Assembly: GCA_025685495.1 (NCBI GenBank)
Contig: JAJNMT010000270.1
Location: forward strand, 372,001-436,000
DNA length: 64,000 nucleotides
Origin: Huntiella abstrusa
Lineage: Eukaryota; Ascomycota; Sordariomycetes; Microascales; Ceratocystidaceae
Reading direction: 5' to 3'
Positions 54,250 through 64,000 of the stretch are shown here, in pieces. Every line of letters starts with the position of its first letter. Within the stretch, counting starts at the first letter, position 1. The position numbers were made by a program, and so were the translations under genes. The notes under the pieces are model-generated. The model was not told where the DNA came from. It made no database searches and saw nothing but the letters and a program-made list of their open reading frames with translations.

Positions 54250-55178
54250 GATATGTAGACTTTCATGATAGACGTAGATGTGTTAGGTTACACAGCACAA
54301 GACAATCTCCAATATATAAACAAATATCTTAACAATCATACGGCCATGTCAAATCGCATGTACAATACACATACTACAGCCAAAGTTATAAACATGTGAA
54401 GCCACAAAGAAAGGAGCCAAGCAAATGAAGTGTAATCAAGTATATTACTAACAATTTTTAGTATCCTAGAACGCCATACCCCAAAACCAACAGGGTTCAA
54501 AGCCCATGATGCAATGGAAAACATTACCCATAAGAAAGACATGACAAGTCAACATTATGTAGAACGAGCAAGTTTAAACAAACAAAAGCAAATGCAACAG
54601 AAAAACAACGGGGAAGGGGAGGTTCATGTGAAGGGGTAGAGAGAGTTAGATCCAGCCACCAGTAGTGGTTGGATGATTTACGCGTCAAAGAAAGCCAGCG
54701 AGTAAAGTGTCTTTTTTGTTTTCATGGAGCCCACGGGACAGAGACTTGGATGGAGATGTGTATGAGACATGGGATGGGTATATCCCTATGATCACATACA
54801 CATCAACAATCAATTTCTGATTCTTCTTTATACCCAACGATTCGGTAGAGAGGTTATATCTCATCTTAAGCCCCCAGGTGCCCTCAGTATTCCAAAGCCC
54901 ACAGCTTGCAATAGAGACAAGTCTCACACAAGTAAATGTTCTCTAGCCCACGAGTTATAGCAGCCGACAGAATGCCTCCTAGATAAACCATGCAATAGCC
55001 CACACGTTAAGCCCTCAGATTACCCACAGTGCGATGTGTCGACGACAAGCGCCAACCCGCATGATAAAAAGCCCACAGCTTAGTTCTCAAAAGCATCTAG
55101 CCCACAATTCAACTTCTCAAAACAGATCCACAATCCCCAATGCTAAAGACACCCCCAACACCACCATCAATGATTGAT
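54250..55178. other. Convergent 3' region of OCT1 and the Gar2-like gene
   Basis: 930 bp with no supported gene; frames of up to 80 codons are unconvincing. The half next to the Gar2-like gene contains several copies of an octamer (AGCCCACA/G on the plus strand), annotated separately, and would be that gene's 3' UTR or downstream sequence. Confidence 0.5.
54728..55106 (-). repeat. Cluster of TGTGGGCT-type octamers in the presumed 3' UTR of the Gar2-like gene
   Basis: On the plus strand AGCCCAC followed by A or G occurs at 54728, 54896, 54945, 54997, 55070 and 55099, with a related ACCCACAG at 55022. Two copies extend to the 12-mer AGCCCACAGCTT (54896 and 55070). Read on the Gar2-like transcript these are (T/C)GTGGGCT elements. 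Six in 380 bp exceeds chance for an octamer. Purpose unknown. Confidence 0.6.
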
Positions 55179-56718
55179 CTAATCATCGAAGGTGATCTTG
55201 TTGGCACCAGTGGCAGCAGCCTCAATGCGCTGGCCACCGCCACGGCCGCCACGGAAACCACCGCGACCACCGCCACGGCCACCATCACGGTCACCGAAGC
55301 CACCACGGCCACCACCACGGCCACCGAAGCCACCGCGGCCACCACGACCACCGCCACGGCCACCACGGCCGCCGAAGCCACCACCACCCTCACGGGGAGG
55401 ACGGGCAGCAGCGTAGTCCAGGCGGACAGCGCGGGCAGCACGGCCGGGGCCGAGGTAGTCACCGTTGCGCTCAGTGAAAGCCTTACGGGCGTCATCGATG
55501 GAAGCGAAGGTGACGTAACCGAAGCCCTTCAGGTTACCAGACTCACTGTAGAGGTAATAGTGGTTAGCTTGGGTACTAAGAGTAAACATAGATGTGAAAA
55601 ACTTACGGGTCGGTAGGCAGGCGGACACCGGTAGGCTCGCAGCTCTGAGCGAAGAACTCACGGACCTCATCCTGGGTGATCTCGAAGGGGAGGTTACCAA
55701 CGAAGAGAGTGTCAGACTCGGGGGAGGTGACATCACCGTGACGCTTGGCACGGTCAGCAGCGCGGTCACCACCGTTGGTGTTGGCGGGACGCTGGGTAGA
55801 AAGGTCAAGAGCGATGGGGCGGCCATCGAGCTCAGCACCCTGCATCTGCTCAAGGGCAGCCTGGGCGTGGGCGGGGGTGTCGAAGTCGACGTAACCGAAA
55901 CCGCGCGAGCGGCCAGAGTCCTTGTGGGTGACGACGCGAGCAGAGACGACACCGTCGAGGTGCATGAAGCCAGCCTTGAGGGCCTCGTCATCGAGGTTCC
56001 ACGAAAGCTTACCGGCGAAGAGAGTGCAAGAACCCTCCTCAGTCTTAGGCTTCTTGGCCTCCTCTTCGGAGCCCTCATCCTCAGCCTTGCGCTTCTTGGA
56101 AGCCTCCTTAGGGGCCTCCTCCTTAGGGGCCTCCTCCTTCTTCTCCTCCTCCTCATCGGAGTCAGAGTCGCTGCTGTCAGAGTCGGAGTCGGAGTCGGAG
56201 TCAGAAGACTCAGCCTGAAAGAAGAAATGAAAGTTAGTATTGGTGGATGCTGGTGATGCGGTGTTGGTTGGGTGTTATCTTACCTTCTTCTCCTCCTTCT
56301 TCTCAGCCTCCTTCTCAGTCTCGGACTCGGAGTCAGAGTCAGAGTCAGAAGACTCGGAATCAGAAGACTCCTCCTTCTTGGCCTCAGCCTTCTTGGCGGG
56401 CTTCTCGTCCTCAGACTCGGACTCAGACTCGGACTCGGACTCAGAAGACTCAGAAGACTCAGAGTCGGAAGACTCCTCCTTCTTAGCGGCCTTCTTGGCG
56501 GGCTTCTCGTCCTCGGACTCAGACTCGGACTCAGAAGACTCGGAAGACTCCTCCTCCTCAGAGGAAGACTCCTCAGAAGAGGACTCCTCCTTCTTGGACT
56601 TCTTGGACTTCTTCTTCTCCTCGACCTTGGTGGACTTCTTGGTGGACTTGGCAACAACCTCCTTGACGGGGGTGGCGACCTTGACCTTCTTAGACTCCTT
56701 GGTGGTAGACTTGCCCAT
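55179..56718 (-). CDS. Nucleolin-like nucleolar RNA-binding protein (Gar2/Nsr1 type)
   Basis: Nucleolar protein needed for pre-rRNA processing and small-subunit assembly. Exons on the minus strand are 56284..56718, 55607..56214 and 55179..55545, with introns of 69 and 61 nt, giving 469 residues. It starts with a basic Lys-rich stretch, then long acidic Ser-Glu/Ser-Asp tracts to about 220 (casein kinase 2 type sites), alternating with KPAKKA boxes. RRM1 has CTLFAGKLSW (RNP2) and RGFGYVDF (RNP1). RRM2 has TLFVGNLPF (RNP2) and KGFGYVTF (RNP1), split by the last intron. It ends in an RGG/GGRGG-rich tail and ITFDD. Domain order is exactly that of Gar2/Nsr1. Opposite-strand frames of up to 220 codons here are mirror images of the Ser-Glu repeats. 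Confidence 0.95.
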
Positions 56719-57542
56719 TTTGAATATGTGAAAAGAGTGTCTTAAAAAGAGAGGATGAAAACAAGTAATCTAACAAAAGAACACAACAAAAGAACTTTTG
56801 GGGTATCAAAAGACAAAGAAAGACTTTTTTGCGATGAAAAAGAAAAGAGAGAAGAAGTGAAAAAAAAATCTCAAGGAGAGCGAGATCCCGCAACTTATGC
56901 AGAGAGGGGGTCGGTACCTGCCTCGATGTTTGGACGCATTGCGCCAAAAAGCTCTCCAATGCGACCAGAATTTTTTTTCTGCCGGTCTAACAAGGTGGGT
57001 CCGCAGAACTTTTTAGCGGGGCTTTTGATAAAGCGGTGAGCCGATAAGAAAATCTACAACCATTTTTTCTCTTCCTTACAGCGCAAATCCTGGCTTGTCG
57101 CATGGCCCCTGGTGGACAGGTCTGAAGCTTGGCCCCTAGTTGGCAGTTTCACAGTGGGGTCGCCACCCGTAAGCTAACAATGGATATTGCGAAAAATGGA
57201 CGTCCCTAGGCAACTAGCTGTTGCCAGCTGTCCAAATGTCGTAACGACTGTCAGCCATTCAGAGACTGCGGGATTCTAACCGATTTTAGCCTTCTCGCGA
57301 CAGCCGCAAGCTCAGCCTTCCTATAGGTCTCCGCCGAAACCAGTCTACCCGGACGCTCCGTCGCCAAATTTCCCCTTTTGTTCTTTCACAATTCAGACGT
57401 CCATAACGACGCTAGTCCCGACCGCCTTTTTTACTCTACCAGTTCCACCTGTTGCTCGGTCCAGTAAACGTTGTCGGAAAGCTAAACCCCGCTCCCTCCC
57501 CCGCCTGTATCTACCCTGCCTCAATCAGTGGCCGCCGTCAAG
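56719..57542. promoter_or_regulatory. Divergent promoter region, Gar2-like gene and complex I subunit
   Basis: 824 bp between two opposite start codons. Long A- and GA-rich tracts adjoin the Gar2-like start and a CT-rich leader adjoins the other gene. No coding evidence in between. Confidence 0.5.
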
Positions 57543-57934
57543 ATGCCTACTCCCGAGTCTGATATGTTCAAAAAGTACAAGCCCAAGGTTCCCCCAACCT
57601 TTGATGGCGTTGACTATGACGACCACAAAGCCTTCAAGGAAGCCCACGACGCCATTATTCGGGAACAGTGGGTCGGTGCCATGATGGTCGTACTGGTTGG
57701 CAAGGAGCTGGGTAAATGCTACAAGCAAGAGGGTGTAAACCACCTCGAGAACTGCGGTCATCTGAGAGGTTAGCCTATAGTCCGGCACAATGGCCGTTTG
57801 TCTTGTTTGTCTCTCAATCCTAACAATCATCTGTAGAACGCTACCTTCAACTCTTGACTGAGAAACGAGTTACAGGGCCCCGCTTCCAACAGTTCAACTA
57901 CATCAAGAAGCACGAGGAGGAGCAGTCCAAGTAG
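57543..57934 (+). CDS. Complex I accessory subunit, NDUFB10/PDSW type (fungal 12 kDa subunit)
   Basis: Accessory subunit of respiratory complex I in the inner mitochondrial membrane. Exons 57543..57768 and 57837..57934, with a 68-nt intron, give 107 residues. The sequence FDGVDYDDHKAFKEAHDAI, EQWVGAMMVVLVGKELGKCY and the C-terminal RFQQFNYIKKHEEEQSK resemble the NDUFB10-like 12 kDa subunit of filamentous fungi, with conserved cysteines (KCYKQEG..ENCGH) as in twin-Cys intermembrane-space proteins. The call is based on size, overall pattern and these cysteines. S. cerevisiae has no complex I, so the gene also excludes that lineage. Confidence 0.75.
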
Positions 57935-58400
57935 ACGAGACGTTTGCTCCGTCCCGCCAAAGTCACAGTACAGACATGACGATTACCAGCCAGCAATTGC
58001 GTTTCCACAGTCGCATATGCTTGATCACCAGTTTAATGCGGTCCCAGACGCTGTCCACTACAGTTTGGCAAAGGATAATATTTTTGTAACTAGAAGAGGG
58101 TTTTTTCATTCTCGATAGTTGTTGAATACCAAGAGAATTGCCAATCAATTGAATGTTGAAGTGACCATATTTATCTCGCTTTACGTATTTTTTCATGGTG
58201 ATATATTTCCTATGACGTCTTGATATTGGAGAAACCAGCATAACGTGAATTCCATCCTGGTCAATACTAGGGTTGCGCTTAAGGCGCTTACCGCGCTAGC
58301 GCATACTAACCCAGTCAGATTTTCCACTCAACGTCATCCGCTCCGGCGCCGCCGCTCCATCATCCACCCCCGGACTAAAATCCCGCATCACATCCCCGAA
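57935..58400. other. Spacer upstream of mL54
   Basis: 466 bp, no gene. The mL54 frame is open upstream from 58245, but only from a GTG; its first ATG is 58401. An imperfect inverted pair GGCGCTTACCGCGCTAGCGC lies near 58280. Confidence 0.4.
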
Positions 58401-59017
58401 ATGATTGTACGAACCATTCTCACCCGCGCCGCCCGCCAGCCAACCCTCCACCGCACCATTGCGACTACTACCGGCCGTCTCAACCCCGCCGAGGCCGAAG
58501 CTACCGCCCCCGCCCCCGCCAAGAACACGGTTGTCTCCTCATGTGTAGCGGGGACGGTATTGAACGGGTTGAACTATCTCAATGGTAGACAAGATCCCGT
58601 AGCGCTGCCAGATGAGGCGTACCCAGAGTGGTTGTGGAAGTGCCTTGAGGTGAAGGAGAGAGCTAGCACAGAGGCTGATGACCTCACTGCTATTGAATTC
58701 TGTGAGTTTGCTTGGCTCCCATATAAAGTACTTACCCACTAACCACTGTAATGTTTGCAGCCAAATCCAAGAAGCAACGTCGTATTGCCGCCAAGAAACA
58801 ACGCGCCATCGAAGCCGAGAGACTTGCCTCGGGAGATATATCGCACCTGGTGCCCAAGGTACCGCTACACGAACAGTCGATCGATTTGCCAGGCAGTGCG
58901 GAGGGCCCACTCAAGGACAGACTCCAGGGGTTGGAAGCCCGGACGGAGCTCCAGCGGGCAATTCACAAGGACCGCAAGACCAAGATGAAGGAGACCAACT
59001 ACCTCAAGACCATGTAA
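58401..59017 (+). CDS. Mitochondrial large-subunit ribosomal protein mL54 (MRPL37 type)
   Basis: Component of the mitochondrial large ribosomal subunit. Exons 58401..58701 and 58761..59017 with a 59-nt intron give 185 residues. The leader is Arg/Thr-rich without acidic residues (MIVRTILTRAARQPTLHRT), fitting a presequence. The family core is CVAGTVLNGLNYLNGRQDPV, then LPDEAYPEWLWKCLE, the diagnostic D-P-x-x-L-P-D-x-x-Y-P-x-W-L-W motif of mL54. After the splice comes a basic helix SKKQRRIAAKKQRAIEAE. It ends with a lysine-rich NYLKTM. It converges with TAF7. Confidence 0.92.
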
Positions 59018-59379
59018 ATGGGAGGTTGATGGAGAAGAAGAGGGTGAGGACGCCGGACGGGTGTCCCTTTTTTGTACATTATTTTGGAGAGTTGTCCTGT
59101 AGCACTAGTTCACGGTATATTGTATTATTCATTCATGTTAAAAGTTTCTTGCATGTGAGGCACTAGAAAAATAATGAAGGAAAATCGTGCTGTATTCGCG
59201 CAACTCTACTTGCAAAATACCCATTTTCCTTACCCAAGAGATATCCATAGAACAAAAGGCAAAGCCGGAGCAAAAGTACAAACAACCCAAAACCCAAATG
59301 AAAAGAAACCCACCAACACCATAACCCAAAACGCATAAAATACAAAGAAGTCTTGCTCATACCTTTTAAAACGCCATCC
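59018..59379. other. Convergent spacer between mL54 and TAF7
   Basis: 362 bp of AT-rich 3' sequence, no gene. Confidence 0.5.
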
Positions 59380-60861
59380 TTACTCGCCTTCGGCCTCATC
59401 TGCCTCCTCTTCTGCATTAGCCATACCCACAGAGGCCAACTTGAGATTAATTTCGTTCTCCAAACTGCGGATATCGGCGAGAACTCTCTTGCGCAGAATC
59501 ATCGACTTGCTGACTTGATCCTTGTTGAGATCTGCCCGCTTGATCTTGAGTTGTGTCTGCATTTCCTCCACTTCGGCTAACACGGCCTTGCGCTGATCTC
59601 TGGCAACTTGCTCTTCTTCATCCACATCTTCGTCGTCATCGTCATCATCTTCCTCTGAGTCAGCATCTTCTTCGGACTCTTCCTCCTCATCATCTTCCTC
59701 ATCTCCTTCTCCTTCGGCGTCTTCATTGCCGTCCTGGAATGGTGCGGTGGGAGTACTAGCGACGGCTGTAGCAGGTGTAACTGATTCGTTTTGGTGCATC
59801 GTCTCGAACAACTTCTCAATGTCTTCTTCTTCATTATCGTCGTCCAGACCGAGTTCGTCGTACATAGTATCATCAACTTCACCATCACCATCCTCGTCGT
59901 CCTCCATCTCATCGCCATAGTCGGCAGGAGTCTTTGGTCTGCGCTCATCAAGCCACTCGAACCTTGACCCCAAAGACGCACGATCCGCAGCTAATAACCT
60001 CTCAACCTCAGCTTCTTTGTCTTCGATTTCTTTGCGACTGATGACCTTGGCGAAACGACGTTTAACACAGTCGTGCATAGGTGGGTTCAAACCGTGAGGC
60101 CACTTGAAGCCTGGCTCAACCATGGGTGGCAATGGAACACCCTTAGCCTCCTCAATGCTCCCGACACGTCTAAATACCAGTAACATTTGAGAGATATCGG
60201 CTGACTTCATGAACTGCTTCCGGTCCCATGACTTCATACCCTCTGTAATTGTGGGTAGGTCCAGCAAGACGGCAACAAAGTGCTGGCCCTTAACTGTGAC
60301 AATAGCACGCCTTGACTCCTCACTTAACCAGCGCAACTTGAAATCTATTCCGCCGTCCTTTTTGCTGCACACCCTATTTTCTTCGACTGCCTTGCGCAAA
60401 TAATCCAGGTGCTCTCCGGGCATCATGCGGAATATAATTTGTTCTTCAATAGCAGGATCGATTTCTCGGTCGCTGGCCTCGCTGTCGTAACCATCTCCAT
60501 GTGGCCGGGGTGGTACCCGGCGAGCCGTAAGTTTTAGTTTGGTGCCGCGTTGTTTGGATCGTGTATTTTTGCGCTTCGAAGGAGGCTCATTAACCTGCAC
60601 TGGAATTTCTTCGTCGCCATATTCATCGTGTTCGCGTTTCTTGGCACTGGGTTTTGACAATCGACCGGCTTTGGTTGTTGTTAATGGTGTTGGTGGAGGG
60701 ATGTCGGCGGGCACTGAAATCGAAGCCCGTTTGGTTTTTAGAATGACTCGGTTCGGTGTGGCGACGGCGCTTGTTGGTGTTGTTGTACTGCCTCCATCGG
60801 GGAGAGGATTGCGGACACCACCGACGTGGATTTTTAAAACCGGGCGAGGCTGATCTGACAT
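59380..60861 (-). CDS. TAF7: TFIID subunit TAF7
   Basis: Subunit of the general transcription factor TFIID, partner of TAF1. Single exon of 493 residues. A disordered, basic N-terminus (1-135) precedes the TAFII55 domain at about 135-285. Conserved pieces: EEQIIFRMMPGEHLDYLRKAVEE, DFKLRWLSEESRRAIVTV-type strand, YLRK..QHFVAVLLDLPTITEG, SWDRKQFMKSADISQMLLV, then EPGFKWPHGLNPPMHDCVKRRF. An acidic stretch of Asp/Glu runs about 325-445 and a coiled coil of about 50 residues ends the protein. Domain order and length match fungal TAF7. Its promoter is the 620-bp spacer up to 61480. Confidence 0.95.
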   Translation of the reverse strand: MSDQPRPVLKIHVGGVRNPLPDGGSTTTPTSAVATPNRVILKTKRASISVPADIPPPTPLTTTKAGRLSKPSAKKREHDEYGDEEIPVQVNEPPSKRKNTRSKQRGTKLKLTARRVPPRPHGDGYDSEASDREIDPAIEEQIIFRMMPGEHLDYLRKAVEENRVCSKKDGGIDFKLRWLSEESRRAIVTVKGQHFVAVLLDLPTITEGMKSWDRKQFMKSADISQMLLVFRRVGSIEEAKGVPLPPMVEPGFKWPHGLNPPMHDCVKRRFAKVISRKEIEDKEAEVERLLAADRASLGSRFEWLDERRPKTPADYGDEMEDDEDGDGEVDDTMYDELGLDDDNEEEDIEKLFETMHQNESVTPATAVASTPTAPFQDGNEDAEGEGDEEDDEEEESEEDADSEEDDDDDDEDVDEEEQVARDQRKAVLAEVEEMQTQLKIKRADLNKDQVSKSMILRKRVLADIRSLENEINLKLASVGMANAEEEADEAEGE

Positions 60862-61480
60862 TATGGAAGAATGGAGTAATGTGGTGATGCGAAGTAAATC
60901 AGTGGTGAATGAAGCCTAGGGCGTCTTGCGCCAGCTGGTGAATGTCGGTTTACAATCGCGTAGTAAAAATGATTCGGGTGGTTGCGAAAATGCCAATGTA
61001 GAAAAAAGAAAAGGAGCAAGAAGAGGAGAATAGTCGGGAATATGCAAAGCGGATATTTTTTTGGTAGTTTATTCAATGGCAAACATCATTGTCAAAAGCG
61101 AGGTCCAAATTGTCGTTGTCGCGTTGAGGATACTAGCAATGAGGAGCAAACCCCGGTAGGTCTTATCTTATCAGCTGTCATGGAAGGCACTAATCTTTTG
61201 GAGGGTGGTTCAATTTGGTAAGAAAACAGTAGAGAACATGGCAAAAACATGTGCACGCGGTTGTGCGAAAAAGAAAATCAACATTAAAAAACTAGTATGT
61301 ACATCAGCCCATCTCCAATCGTAATGTGGTGGACATGAAATACACGGCACATATGTCCCGACCGGAATGTGTCTACTGTCCTCAAAACTTTGTACCTCCC
61401 AAGCTGCTTCTTGCTCGTGACACAAACACCGATAAATCGGGTAATTCTCCATGCAGGCCTGTTTGTCACTTACCACCCAC
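60862..61480. promoter_or_regulatory. TAF7 promoter and 3' end of the coiled-coil gene
   Basis: 619 bp, no supported gene. Holds the TAF7 promoter (minus strand) and the 3' UTR of the next minus-strand gene. Confidence 0.45.
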
Positions 61481-62661
61481 TTATCGTGTGTTCTCAGATG
61501 GCGCAAATTTCAAGAATGGCATCCGAGTCGCTTTGAGAACCTTCCTCACCATTTCCCATGTCAGTTTTGGTGATATATACAACCTTTTACGCCCCATTTC
61601 GTCAACCTTGACTTCAATAAAGTTCTTGGAGATGCGGGAGGTTAACAAGTTATGGTCTATCTGTCTAGACATTTCCTTGTTCGGCACATGTTCAAGAAAC
61701 ATCCGGATGAATTCGTGATCTGGCATTGATGTTGTGCGGTGCATGCGTCCTAGAGTTGAATAGTATTCGCACCATTCCACATATTCGGGTGTTTTGCGAG
61801 GCCCGTCCGTTTGTCCTGCTGTCAATGTATTAGTACCTTAACTTGATATCTTGTGTCAGAGTACATAGAGTGAGACTTACGATGCGCATGTTGGGTGTCT
61901 TTGGCTTCCGAAATCACATCTACTGCCGCTTTGGATAGCCTTGATTTCTTCAAAGTGTCGTGTATAGCATTGAGCTCCTGCGGAAGACTGGCCATCAATC
62001 TCTCCAACTTAGAAGTCAAAGCTGCTGTTGTAGCCTTGAGCTCCTGCATCTCCTTCGAAACACCTGCGAATCTTTCATGTGCCCCGTTGACCTGCTCTAG
62101 AAGTTCCTTTGCCACTCGGTGCTCCGCCTTGATATGCTCCCGGGATAAAGTATCTGCCGTGCTAGCCAAACCCGCCTGGATTGACTCTGACAGTTTTGCT
62201 TCCATACATTCCATCTTTAGAACCAGACCATTAAGGTTTTGCAAAGCGGAATCAAAGGTCTTAATGTTGTTTGCGTTCGCTTCAACTCCTGACGCAATCT
62301 TCTCAAGTTGCTCCTCCACCTTTTCCTGCGCATCGTTGCTCAATGTTGTAAGATTCGAAATCTGGGTAGCTGTCGAAGCCCCGGTATCCTCGATGTCTGC
62401 CAAAGTGTTGCGGACTGCTTCGATACCCTTCCCCAACTCTTGTGCCTGATGAATAACTTTGGCTTTATACGCGAAATCCATGACCTCCTTTTGGCTTGCA
62501 TGGTCAACAAATTCTTGTATGGTATCGGCGGCTTCGGCTTCATTCTGAGGGGTGTCATCCGGGTAGGGGTTTTGAATTCCACCGAGATTTTGGAGACTTC
62601 GTGAATCCCGACCTCTGGTAGAGGCTTTGGATACCTTGTTGCGCGTTCGGGTGGTCACCAT
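61481..62661 (-). CDS. Coiled-coil protein of unknown function
   Basis: Exons on the minus strand are 61881..62661 and 61481..61818 (or ..61815), with an intron of about 62 nt, giving 372 residues (or 371). The acceptor is a CAGCAG (NAGNAG) pair, so two products differing by one residue are likely. Residues 1-35 are basic; about 45-260 form long helices with heptad-like hydrophobics, including LTTLSNDAQEKVEEQLEKIA. The C-terminal 100 residues are a different, more compact basic domain (YVEWCEYYSTLGRMHRT, EFIRMFLEHVPNKEMSR, LTWEMVRKVLKATRMPF). The arrangement faintly recalls retroelement Gag-like proteins, but there is no zinc knuckle or polymerase nearby. I do not recognise the family. Confidence 0.6.
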
Positions 62662-63019
62662 TGGGGCGATACGGTTGTGGATTGAATGAGTTGGAAGTAA
62701 GATAATTCAAATGGGCGTTTGAGTGTTTTGCTTCAAGTTAGATTCAACAAGTCATCCTGGTAGCCTTGCGGTAGTCAGTCACATGAGATCCATCTTAGGA
62801 AGGAACTTGTGCCTTCTCGTCAGATGAGAAAGGACACTCGGTATATACCTAGAGTAATGACCAGACTAGCATTCCAAAACATGGACATCGTAGTCTATCG
62901 CTTCATTTTGACTAAACAGCGCCTCTGTGTTTATCTTTACATCATAACTTTCTAGCTTCTGATAATTGTGGATTCTCTGATTCTGCCCACAATTATCGTC
63001 TCTTATTTATCATATTGTC
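62662..63019. promoter_or_regulatory. Divergent promoter region
   Basis: 358 bp between the start of the coiled-coil gene and the start of the small membrane protein gene. Contains a GATTCTCTGATTCTG direct repeat near 62970. No coding evidence. Confidence 0.4.
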
Positions 63020-63484
63020 ATGATGGCTTCCTCCGAATCGCACATGTCACTCAGTGACCTGTCTATTGCCAAGGGCGACTCTATTTCCTACACATTGGCA
63101 GCGGACCCCATGAACACTACCACTCTCGACTTAATCACTAGCGATGACCGCGACGAGTTTACCTTCATGGAGACATGGATAGGCTGGATCATTCTGTTGA
63201 TCTTCCGCCCTGCCATTGAAGTTATCATCCAATCTGCCCGTCTACATCAAACACTCCTTCAACTGGCGATTTTTCGTCTTATTACTTCTACCATCTGGTA
63301 CCTTTACGCCATGCCGACATTGGTCATTCTACGTGCTACCACTGGTCTTGTCACAGTTGGCTCGTGGATGCTTTTCACTACTGCAGTTGAGGTATACAAC
63401 GAAGCTCTTGTTCGTTTCTGGTATCCTGCAGCACCAACTCCCCAGATTCCGTGGGCCAGGATCATGTCAACCCCACGCAAGTAG
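63020..63484 (+). CDS. Small predicted membrane protein, unknown
   Basis: An ATG-started frame of 154 codons. The first 45 residues are polar. Then follow two to three hydrophobic stretches: FTFMETWIGWIILLIFRP, IFRLITSTIWYLYAMPTLVIL and GLVTVGSWMLFTTAV. The C-terminus is short and Pro-rich with a basic end (PTPQIPWARIMSTPRK). No family recognised, no signal peptide. The length, ATG and consistent membrane-like composition favour a real gene, but no homology supports it. An overlapping frame in another register is not credible. Confidence 0.45.
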   Translation: MMASSESHMSLSDLSIAKGDSISYTLAADPMNTTTLDLITSDDRDEFTFMETWIGWIILLIFRPAIEVIIQSARLHQTLLQLAIFRLITSTIWYLYAMPTLVILRATTGLVTVGSWMLFTTAVEVYNEALVRFWYPAAPTPQIPWARIMSTPRK

Positions 63485-64000
63485 CAATCTAGCGTTTGGC
63501 TCAAACGAAAACGACATTCCACGCTTATGCCACAACTCGTCATACCCGTTACTTGCAAGACATACCGAGCTTAACTTTGTATCTACATATGGTCGTCCCT
63601 CGTTATCCGGCTAAAGCTGCAGGCCAGCAACTTCATCGACTCCAATCTTCCCCCCGATACATCTTACTTCATTGACATTTCTTTTTAATTTCTATCAATC
63701 TTTATACCGTTTGAATCGCACACCTAAGTTTCTCGTATTCGCCAAAATTGATTGGGAATCCGCGGAGTACCGGGTTTTTACTTGTGGATGAGCTGGGTGT
63801 ACAAGTCGGTGGCCGTGAATAATACGAATACGCAACCCTGTTGTGAGTATTGCTGTTTAGGGAACAAAGTAACGGGCATGATTGAAGCGACCCAGGACTT
63901 TTTGCGGGGTATTTCTTGACAAGGCGAATACGATCATCTGTGGAACAATTGGGCGTTTCTTATGTTTCTGGCATGCGGAGTGTAATGTGTGGTAATTTGG
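63485..64000. other. End of window, no gene seen
   Basis: 516 bp with no supported coding region; a gene starting or ending beyond the border cannot be excluded. Confidence 0.4.

Noticed and set aside
55594..56745. Long plus-strand frames (157-220 codons) rich in Ser/Asp or Leu/Arg
   Set aside because: They are reverse images of the acidic Ser repeats of the Gar2-like gene.

Overview
The window is nuclear DNA of a filamentous ascomycete (Pezizomycotina). Most genes carry few, short introns (about 40-95 nt) with GT..AG ends and CTAAC/CTGAC-like branch sites. Several genes are typical of filamentous ascomycetes and absent from baker's yeast: a complex I subunit, a translin-associated factor X (TRAX) homologue, a NACHT-type STAND protein, a GPI-anchored Ser-rich surface protein and a TamA-like Zn2Cys6 regulator. 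I could not fix class or genus from sequence alone. About 30 protein genes plus two relics are supported. No tRNA, rRNA, CRISPR array or intact transposon was recognised.

Layout. 0.6-10.7 kb: squalene synthase (ERG9), a secreted subtilisin, a DHCR24-like flavoprotein, the GPI mannosyltransferase GPI14 and a TRAX homologue. 10.7-18.7 kb: a gene-poor leader with a small glycosidase-like relic, a TamA/DAL81-like regulator and, directly downstream, an intronless stand-alone urea carboxylase without the allophanate hydrolase half. 19-34.3 kb: an Mpv17-family protein, DPH2, a MARVEL protein with an RS tail, a conserved fungal unknown, a 1690-residue disordered protein, U1-C, a divergent histone H4 variant and a GPI-anchored protein. 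34.3-42.8 kb is accessory: a 3.4 kb stretch without genes, then an NLR relic lacking its NACHT core, then a compact intact-looking STAND NTPase. 42.9-64 kb is dense housekeeping: MDE1, SEC20 (ending KDEL), mL53, inorganic pyrophosphatase with a possible mitochondrial long form, DUS2, MIC26/27, OCT1, a Gar2/nucleolin-like protein, an NDUFB10-like complex I subunit, mL54 and TAF7. It ends with a coiled-coil protein and a small membrane protein of unknown function.

Functional links. At least six genes between 45 and 59 kb make mitochondrial proteins. Urea carboxylase next to a nitrogen-type Zn2Cys6 regulator suggests a local nitrogen-use unit. The most unusual items are the N-terminally extended histone H4 variant, the paired degenerate and intact STAND genes, the stand-alone urea carboxylase, and a repeated octamer in the presumed 3' UTR of the Gar2-like gene.

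All exon borders were derived by hand from splice consensus plus frame continuity. Family calls rest on recognised motifs; no search was run.
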